Assembly: GCA_022113835.1 (NCBI GenBank)
Contig: JAILWY010000029.1
Span: 1,994,001-2,058,000 of the forward strand
From: Atopsyche davidsoni
Lineage: Eukaryota; Arthropoda; Insecta; Trichoptera; Hydrobiosidae
Length of the DNA: 64,000 bases
Reading direction: 5' to 3'
The notes under the pieces were generated by a model, which was not told where the DNA came from, ran no database searches, and was given only the letters and a program-made list of their open reading frames with translations. Position 1 is the first letter of the stretch, and each line of letters begins with the position of its first letter. Shown piece by piece: positions 57,550-64,000 of the stretch. The position numbers and the translations under genes were made by a program.

Positions 57550-58125
57550 CTCTGATCCAGTGGCCACTTTTCCTGCTCAAAGCCTTTCACTCCTTCTCTG
57601 AAGCGTGGACGGGACCAGCTGTCTGTGGAGCCGTTCCAGGTGGCTCAAAAGACTCTCGAGGAAGCTACCAAAGCTCGGTGAGTCCCCTATCATTGGATTG
57701 GGACAATGCGTCCACTGCTCATGAGTCGACGCGCTCCGACGGTGCTGGCAGCTCTGTACTGTTCCTGCCCTTGAGTTAGAGAGATCTTCATTCGTTCAGC
57801 TGCTCATGCTGTCTTGTAGTGGGCCAGCTCCATGGTCGAGGTCTACACCTCTGCTTCGTAGAGGTCCTATGACAGGCTCACACTGGCGAGAATGTCCTTC
57901 TTACACTGCTCAGGTCCTCCTAGGTAGAGGAGCAGTTGTGACAAGGTCGTAATAGTGGACCAGCTGCCAGATATAGTCAGCGCACTTCCTGGAGACATCA
58001 AAGTACACCCCCAAGTACCAGACTGACTTCTGGGGAACGATTGGTTGGTCTTGTATAACGAACCGCGGAATCTCGAGCCTTCGTCTCACGTAAATAGGAC
58101 GGCCTCGGTCTTCTACTATATACAA
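57550..58125 (-). mobile_element. Non-LTR retrotransposon fragment (reverse-transcriptase C-terminal side)
   Basis: The minus strand reads IVPQKSVWYLGVYFDVSRKC, the YLGVxxD motif found at the thumb side of Jockey/CR1-type reverse transcriptases, followed by WQLVHYYDLV. Downstream, coding-like pieces (PSFGSFLESLLSHLERL) occur in other frames, so the copy is frameshifted and 5'-truncated. The family cannot be assigned further. Confidence 0.45.
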
Positions 58126-58204
58126 ATATTAATGCCATCCCATAAAGTAGGAAGAGGCAACGTATCGTACAAAAATATAACAAACAAATATGTTTTCATG
58201 GCTC

Positions 58205-58525
58205 CTGCAAAGGGGGAATTTCCGGGATCAATGTAGGAAATGTGGGAATAAATGCCGGTAGTAACAAATAAGGGAGTAAATGCCTGCAGTAAGGCAGGAA
58301 ATAAAGGAGTAAATTCCCGGATGAATGTAGGAAATTAAGGTGTAAATTCTGGAATAAATGTAGTAAATATGGGAATAAATGCTTGTAGTAACAAATAAGG
58401 ACGTAATTGCCTGCATTAAGGTAGGAAATAAAGGAGTAAATTCCCGGATGAATGAAGGAAAAAAAGGATTAAATGCCGGTTGTAACAAATAAGGTAATAA
58501 ATGCCAACAATAACTTGAAAATTGC
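58205..58525. repeat. Degenerate 25-30-bp minisatellite
   Basis: About 11 imperfect units of GGAATAAATGCCGGTAGTAA / GGAGTAAATTCCCGGATGAA type, with a longer-range repeat of roughly 130-140 bp. It lies next to the non-LTR fragment and is absent from unit B. Confidence 0.8.
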
Positions 58526-59040
58526 CATCTACATTTCAACGCGGAGAGCGATTATCAGACGTGGTACATACATTTTTGTTTTGTCATAGATTAAAAAAGT
58601 TTTTTTTTAATTTATTACTATTTTTATTGCTAAATATTATACATTAAATACGTCATTGTCAGTGTATGTATATTTGTCGCCAATCTCATGCCAGTTTTTG
58701 TATGACGGATAATTCGTCATAGCTTAGCGTGGTTGAGCTGAAAAATTATTTAATTATTTTTGAAGAACTTTACACATATTTTTCCCAACACGAACTCATT
58801 AAAAATATACATATATACCCAACCTAGCCTAAGCCACATGTTGTAAGCCTCTCAACTTGCGTACTCCAAGAACAATATAATATTTTTTATTTATATGCAA
58901 CAATAAAATAATTCCGTAATTTATTTTCACTGATTGTGAATTCCAGATAATCCTAGCAGAGCACAGAATATGCGCTTAAATAATATTGACTGGAATATCT
59001 AGAAACAAAAATTTAAATAACGTCATGGCTGTAAAGTAGA
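58526..59040. other. AT-rich spacer in unit A
   Basis: No gene or repeat recognised. Confidence 0.4.
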
Positions 59041-59789
59041 CATTTTCACTTCATTTATATTATATTCTCTAACACAGTATATTAATATTATATAATTTGC
59101 CACGATAATTAAAAATAATTATTTATTAATAATGATTTAAAGTCTTGGTATATTTTGGTTCTGCTTTCTCTTCACTCTGGTGTGAGTTTCGCGATTGTCT
59201 GTGTTCCTTGTTATTTATTATTTATATAATATCGTTTATTTTTGCGGGTTGTTTGTAAATTTGTTATGTAGTATAACTTTGAAAATATTATGTCAATACG
59301 TTTATATATTTGGGAGAAAAAATCTCAGTGATACTGGTAAATTTTGGGACTTTAATGGCTGACAGTTCGTCAGGGTTTTTGTGCATATTTGCCCTCAACG
59401 GACCACACGAGAATGGCGGAAGATAAATAAATACCATATTATTTTTATAATAGATATTATTTTAGATAGATGTGTTTAAGATGATAGCACAGGTGCTCTT
59501 CGCCAGGGTTCAATAATTTTGGACTGCGATACATTTCCGTAAACAGAATTCGCGCAGGCAATAAGAATCTTATAGGGGTTACAAAAAAATACTTGCTTAA
59601 AAATTTATTCATTAATTACGTATCGTTGCTACTTATTTTGCTGTGCCGATGACCTTGAGAATTTTGTATATTTTTTAATCATTAAAAAAAAGCAATAATC
59701 CTCTGACTGTTGTTAATGGCTTTGCGTTGCTGTAAATAGTTATTTGTGATAATTATCAGGTTTTTCGTAGTAAGAGGTATTTTATATTA

Positions 59790-60160
59790 TATTTACGCGA
59801 GGGATGCGTTCCGGAAAAAATCGGGTTGAGTGATGAAGTGATTGAGTGATGTTCATTATGCAGTAACATGTAATACTGCATAATGAACACATTATGCAGT
59901 ATTACATGTTATTTTTACTGAAAAATAGATCCATTGTCTTTTGGGTGACGTTTCTTTTGCGTTCATGTAAAATACGTTCATAACACCCAACGCTGTTTTA
60001 AATTGTTAAGAGATGTCAATAACTACATTATGTTCATACACATTCTTAAAATTATAAATTCGCGTAGTGCGAGGCATTTTAAAGCGATATTTTAAATTCG
60101 CGTTAAAGTGAAACCGCGCATAACGGGGTCGCGTAAAGCGGGGTATTACTGGTATATATA
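59790..60160. mobile_element. Possible MITE with overlapping perfect hairpins
   Basis: This segment replaces the corresponding part of unit A. Its edges carry related inverted sequence (TTTACGCGAGGG..ATGCG on the left, CGCATAACGGGGTCGCGTAAA on the right). Inside are two mutually exclusive perfect inverted repeats: 59851-59865 with 59874-59888 (15 bp) and 59865-59884 with 59891-59910 (20 bp). No coding frame. Confidence 0.5.
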
Positions 60161-60217
60161 TTTAAAGAAGACGCACGCCCCTGCGCGCAGTGCCGGGTCG
60201 GAGGAGCAGCTTTCCGG

Positions 60218-60225
60218 TATATAAA
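60218..60225 (+). promoter_or_regulatory. TATA box of the gene at 60284
   Basis: TATATAAA, 66 bp before the ATG. The seven-base TCGCGGG piece of the proximal block found in the paralogues is missing here. Confidence 0.75.
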
Positions 60226-60283
60226 GCGGCCTCGCGCCAGTCAGCAAGTACTCCCGGAGCTCTGCAGACTCGCCCTGTCCAAG

Positions 60284-61498
60284 ATGAAGACTCTTCTGGT
60301 CGCACTGTGCCTGGTGGGAGCTGCCCAGAGTTATTTTGCCACACTAACCAGTCCCCCGACCCAGGCCCCAACCGGTGCCCCGACCCAGGTCACATCCGTT
60401 TCCCCGAGCCAGGCCACATCCGTTTCCCCGACCCAGACTACATCTGGTTCCTCTATCGCTGCCTCCGCTTCTACTCCTGCTAAACGCGGCCTTTGCAAAA
60501 ATAACAAAAAGAAAGGAATTTCGAAAAAACGCCGTTATCTCCTCCAAAGACGAAATTTTCTTAAAATGCAAAAAAAAAACAAAGCACTTGGAAACAGAAG
60601 AAATATTAAAATGATTCAAAATTTGAACGACTCCAAAAAAAATCGCAATTGTACTTCTGGCAATCACACTGCACATGGTTCCGATGGTGCTGGGAACGGT
60701 ACCGGAAAATATGAAAGTTATTCTGGGGGGAAAAATAATTGCTCGAATTCCTCAGCCCCTAAAACAAACATGTTCATTAACAGTCCGCCAACCATGCCAC
60801 ACAATGACATAAAATTATCCATAGTCACACCACTGCAACCGATCCCAGTTGAAAATAAAAAATGGAACGACATTGCTGCTCATAAAAATGAAGGTTCAGA
60901 GAAAAAAAAACCCGCTGTTTCATCAGTCGCAGGTGCTAAAACTGACGATAAAGGCAAGAATACTCCTAAACACGCTGAAGCCAATCATGACGATAAGAGC
61001 AAGACCGCTCCCAAGCCTCCTGTAAAAACTCAAGATCAGACCATGTCCGCTTCCAGGCCTGTCGAAAAGAAAGATGAGGATAAGAGCAAGACCGCTCCCA
61101 AGACCGTTCCCAGGCCTGTCGATAACAAAAACGAGGATAATAGCAAGACCACTCCCAAGACCGTTCCCAGGCCTGTCGATAGCAAAAACGAGGATAAGAG
61201 CAAGACCACTCCCAAGCCTCCTGTAACAAAAACTCAAGATCAGACCAAGATCACTCCCAAACCTCCTGTAACAAAAACTCAAGATCAGACCAAGATCACT
61301 CCCAAACCTCCTGTAACAAAAACTGAAGATCAGACCAAGATCACTCCCAAACCTCCTGTAACAAAAACTCAAGATCCGGCCACGGCCACTACCAAAACCA
61401 TTTTCAAGATCCTCAAAGACGAAGCTAAAATTGTATTAAGTTCAACCGTTAGACCCATTACTTCGCAGGTTAAACTTTCTGTAAAAATAGCGATATAG
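60284..61498 (+). CDS. Secreted mucin-like protein, tandem duplicate of the gene at 55558 (family 2)
   Basis: 404 aa. Signal peptide MKTLLVALCLVGAAQSYF; a shorter mucin block (SPPTQAPTGAPTQVTSVS); Lys/Arg-rich segment (NNKKKGISKKRRYLLQRRNF) with Cys; sequon-rich middle (NCTSGN, NSSAP); then the same C-terminal repeats as 55558 (KTAPKTVPRPVDNKNEDN, ITPKPPVTKTEDQT) with one more repeat, and an extra TSQVKL before VKIAI. 3'UTR intron 61533-61901 and the 3' flank match the duplicate closely. The C-terminal 3' half is much more alike between the duplicates than the N-terminal half, which suggests gene conversion or faster change in the mucin block. Confidence 0.78.
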   Translation: MKTLLVALCLVGAAQSYFATLTSPPTQAPTGAPTQVTSVSPSQATSVSPTQTTSGSSIAASASTPAKRGLCKNNKKKGISKKRRYLLQRRNFLKMQKKNKALGNRRNIKMIQNLNDSKKNRNCTSGNHTAHGSDGAGNGTGKYESYSGGKNNCSNSSAPKTNMFINSPPTMPHNDIKLSIVTPLQPIPVENKKWNDIAAHKNEGSEKKKPAVSSVAGAKTDDKGKNTPKHAEANHDDKSKTAPKPPVKTQDQTMSASRPVEKKDEDKSKTAPKTVPRPVDNKNEDNSKTTPKTVPRPVDSKNEDKSKTTPKPPVTKTQDQTKITPKPPVTKTQDQTKITPKPPVTKTEDQTKITPKPPVTKTQDPATATTKTIFKILKDEAKIVLSSTVRPITSQVKLSVKIAI

Positions 61499-62790
61499 CT
61501 GAATTAGTGCTTGGCCCGAGATTTCTTCATCAGTAAGTAACTTTGAATATTACATATCTCAGGTAGATGATGGCTCACGTGACTCTTAGAACTTTTGCCA
61601 TTTTTATAGACCTTTTTTTTGTTGTAAACACAGACGATAACTACAATGGGATAATCAGAATTGAATATCAATGATAATCAAATCTTAATCATGATATTTT
61701 TGAGTGCCACATTGAGTTACAACCGTCGTTGAAAATCTATCGTTATCATCTTTACAACCAATAAAATAGTGCGTGGCTTCATTAGATCCATTTTTCATAA
61801 ATTAGCATTAAGGAAAAAACCTTTTTTAATTTTCCAAAAATTTGCTATAGATTACAATATTGAACTGGATGATAAATTAATAAAAATGTTTTTTTTTACA
61901 GAAATTTGAGAATTTTTGATACAACGCGATCCCAGAGAAGAAACTTAAAAAAAATAAATTAACCAGTAATATAAATAATTTAAAAAGAGCTGTTGACGTC
62001 GTTATGTGAACATATAAACTGTATGTATTCATAATGACTGAAATCTAACCGGAAGGAAGTTCATTCGAGGACCTGCATTTGCATGTTAGACTTCTGATCT
62101 CTTCAATATCCCTTATATATATATATTTTAAAAATTATAATAAATAATGTATTGCATAAATAATGTGTTTTTTTTATGTTACCTGCTTGTCTGCTTTCCG
62201 TCCCTGCGCCTCTCTCCTATCCATAATTTTTTTATTTTATTAAATTGGAATGAACGAAGGGAGTGATGAGGGAAGCCTGCGGGGAAGAAATGAAAAAAAA
62301 CTGGTTTTCTCTCTGATCCAGTGACCACTGTTCCTGCTCAAAGCCTTCCACTTTATATATAGTAGTATTATAATATTATATAATATTGTATTGTAGTATT
62401 ATAATATTATATAAAAAATATATAATTTGCCAGGATAATTAAAAATGTATAAAAAATTATTATTATTAAAAGTCTTGGTATATTTTGCTTCTGCTTTCTC
62501 TTCACTCTGGTGAGAGTTATTTATTATTTATATAATATCGTTTATGTTGACAGGTTTTTTGTTAATTTATTATGTAGTATTACTTTGAAAATATTATGTC
62601 AATACGTTTATATATTTGGGAGAAAAAAAATTCAGTGTTACTGCCTAATTTTGGGACTTTAATGGCTGACAGTTCGTAAAGGTTTTTGTGCATATTTGCC
62701 CTCAACGGACCACACGAGAAAGGCGAAAGGTAAATAAATTCCATATTATTTTTATAATAGATATTATTATAATAAAAATTTATAAATATA

Positions 62791-64000
62791 TTTTAATTCG
62801 TCTATAATATTTTGAGGCTTGCAGTGTTTTATTGACTTTTAGTGACACTGCTTTGAAGAGTCGTCTCTTCACTTATTTTTTTTTAAATATGTACTCAAGC
62901 AGTATATACCCTTTTTTATATCAGTTCTATTGAATTATAATGATAATGAATAACCTTTAAAAAAATAACGATTTATTACCACGTTATTTAGAATTCACAC
63001 ACGAAATAAAATCATCATCTTCTATCCACCAAGTAATGAGATCATTACAATCGAAGAGGTAAAAGTTGAGGTGCAGTTAAATATTTAATCCAATAGATTT
63101 TCATAGATCAAATAAGTAAAGTCTTTTCCAGTTGGTAACGTATCCGGCATTTCCGATGTCATAAATCATATATTAATTTTATTATCATATACGATTGATG
63201 ATCTATAATATATACACGTATTCAATATTTTTGACACAAAGTACTTGTTGTAATATCATTTCGATGATTTGTGAATTTTTCACGCTTTAATTAAAGTGTG
63301 ACTGGTTTCACCAACTTACACTGCATACAACAGAAAATGCCCAAAAATTAGAAAAACTGGTCACACTAAAAATATAACGTAGAAAAATAAAAAAAATAGC
63401 TAGAAAGCTTTGGCGATCGTTTTAATTATAATTAATATTGGGTGTCAGGCCGCATTTCCGTTTTCACCACGTTTCTTATTCAAACCATATAAGATAATGT
63501 CACTTACGACGAAGCGGTTTAATTTGTAATATTCCACGTAGACAACATATTTGAACAGCCGATTTGGCTAGGAGACCTCGATCACGTGTCTCGGAATAAT
63601 CGAGTTATACATTTTTAAGTATTGAGCAAACAGGAGCACTCTTGAATTTTTTTTTATTACATCAGAAGACGGCGGCAAACGAAATACTTTTAATATTTAC
63701 CTCCTGCTTGTCATAGCTTGATATAGTACTTTAAGTTCGATGTTAGATAAATTACAAACAATTTCCGGTCGACGAAACTTGCAAATGAAATCCGCAATTA
63801 ACAATTGTGTTTAGTTTTTGGTCAAATATTTATAGACTAATATAGTTTATTGGTATGTCAAGGCCTCGTTCAACATTAAGGTCATTTTAAAAAAAAAAAT
63901 GACCACCCAGTGAACGCAACTGCTTCAGACATCCCTTCGTCAGGATTCAGTTTCATTGGCCACGTCTTCGCAATCTTGAACTACATACACGCCAATAATT
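62791..64000. other. Intergenic, no supported gene
   Basis: AT-rich. An AGCCGATTTGGCTAGGAGA motif at about 63557 resembles the motifs near 34.5 and 34.8 kb. No open frame or RNA gene seen. Confidence 0.45.

Larger units (their letters stand above)
54397..59465. repeat. Segmental duplication, unit A (contains the gene at 55558)
   Basis: Left block 54397-54740, gene block 55430-57600 and right block about 59040-59465 each have a colinear counterpart in unit B (59470-62790). Unit A alone carries 57600-59040 (non-LTR fragment plus minisatellite). Confidence 0.8.
59470..62790. repeat. Segmental duplication, unit B (contains the gene at 60284)
   Basis: Begins GTTTAAGATGATAGCACAGG like unit A and ends near the AATAGATATTAT sequence shared with unit A's right edge. 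Differs from A by the 59.79-60.16 kb hairpin-bearing insert and by lacking A's 57600-59040. Confidence 0.8.

Noticed and set aside
58228..58539. 103-codon minus-strand frame with SHIYYIYSRIYTLIS repeats
   Set aside because: Product of the 25-30-bp minisatellite; no start signals or conservation evidence.
1..64000. tRNA, rRNA, known microRNA or CRISPR arrays
   Set aside because: Scanning by eye found no cloverleaf with A/B boxes, no rRNA motifs and no spacer-repeat arrays; weak hairpins were attributed to transposons. tRNAscan-SE and Rfam searches would be decisive.

Overview
This is a 64 kb piece of an AT-rich eukaryotic genome, almost certainly an insect and probably a moth or butterfly. 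The evidence is spliced genes with GT-AG introns, a WNK kinase gene of animal type, irritans-type mariner remnants, several hAT-type elements and Helitron ends resembling the LEP1-like family common in Lepidoptera. No rRNA, tRNA or CRISPR was seen.

Layout. (1) 1-200: a likely last coding exon of an unidentified + strand gene. (2) 3.0-20.3 kb, minus strand: a nearly complete WNK kinase gene of about 30 coding exons (about 2287 aa), whose exon phases join without a break. One of its introns holds a complete five-exon secreted gene with three CCP/sushi domains on the opposite strand. (3) 20.8-24.0 kb: possible minus-strand exons, then a TIR transposon remnant mixed with Helitron ends. (4) 24.8-36.8 kb: a cluster of small secreted precursors ('family 1'). 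Members have closely related signal peptides and often basic (furin-type) cleavage motifs, followed by Pro-rich (PFNPQ)n, His/Gly-rich or Ser/Asn/Gly-rich repeats. It also contains two genes sharing a 147-bp last exon with a Gly-rich C-terminus resembling attacin/diptericin-type antimicrobial peptides. (5) 38.6-62.8 kb: a second secreted family ('family 2') with five intact members and one 5'-truncated member. The intact genes share a TATA box exactly 66 bp before the ATG, a conserved 5'UTR and signal peptide, and a conserved 3'UTR containing an intron. The mature proteins are unrelated-looking low-complexity repeats rich in Thr, Lys, Pro and Ala. The last two members lie in a tandem segmental duplication.

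Mobile DNA has shaped the right half. There is a 1.27-kb TRIM-like LTR element with apparently identical LTRs, a 5-bp target duplication and a visible empty-site paralogue. Two hAT-type elements share an internal mariner remnant. A small hAT MITE has a perfect 8-bp duplication. Other pieces include TIR MITEs, a non-LTR fragment, minisatellites and an overlapping double hairpin.

The two secreted families look like a locus for extracellular matrix, silk, glue, mucin or defence products: secretion leaders and regulatory flanks are kept while the repeat bodies turn over. That functional reading is inference; no named silk gene was recognised. All exon joins were made by eye from splice signals and reading phase.
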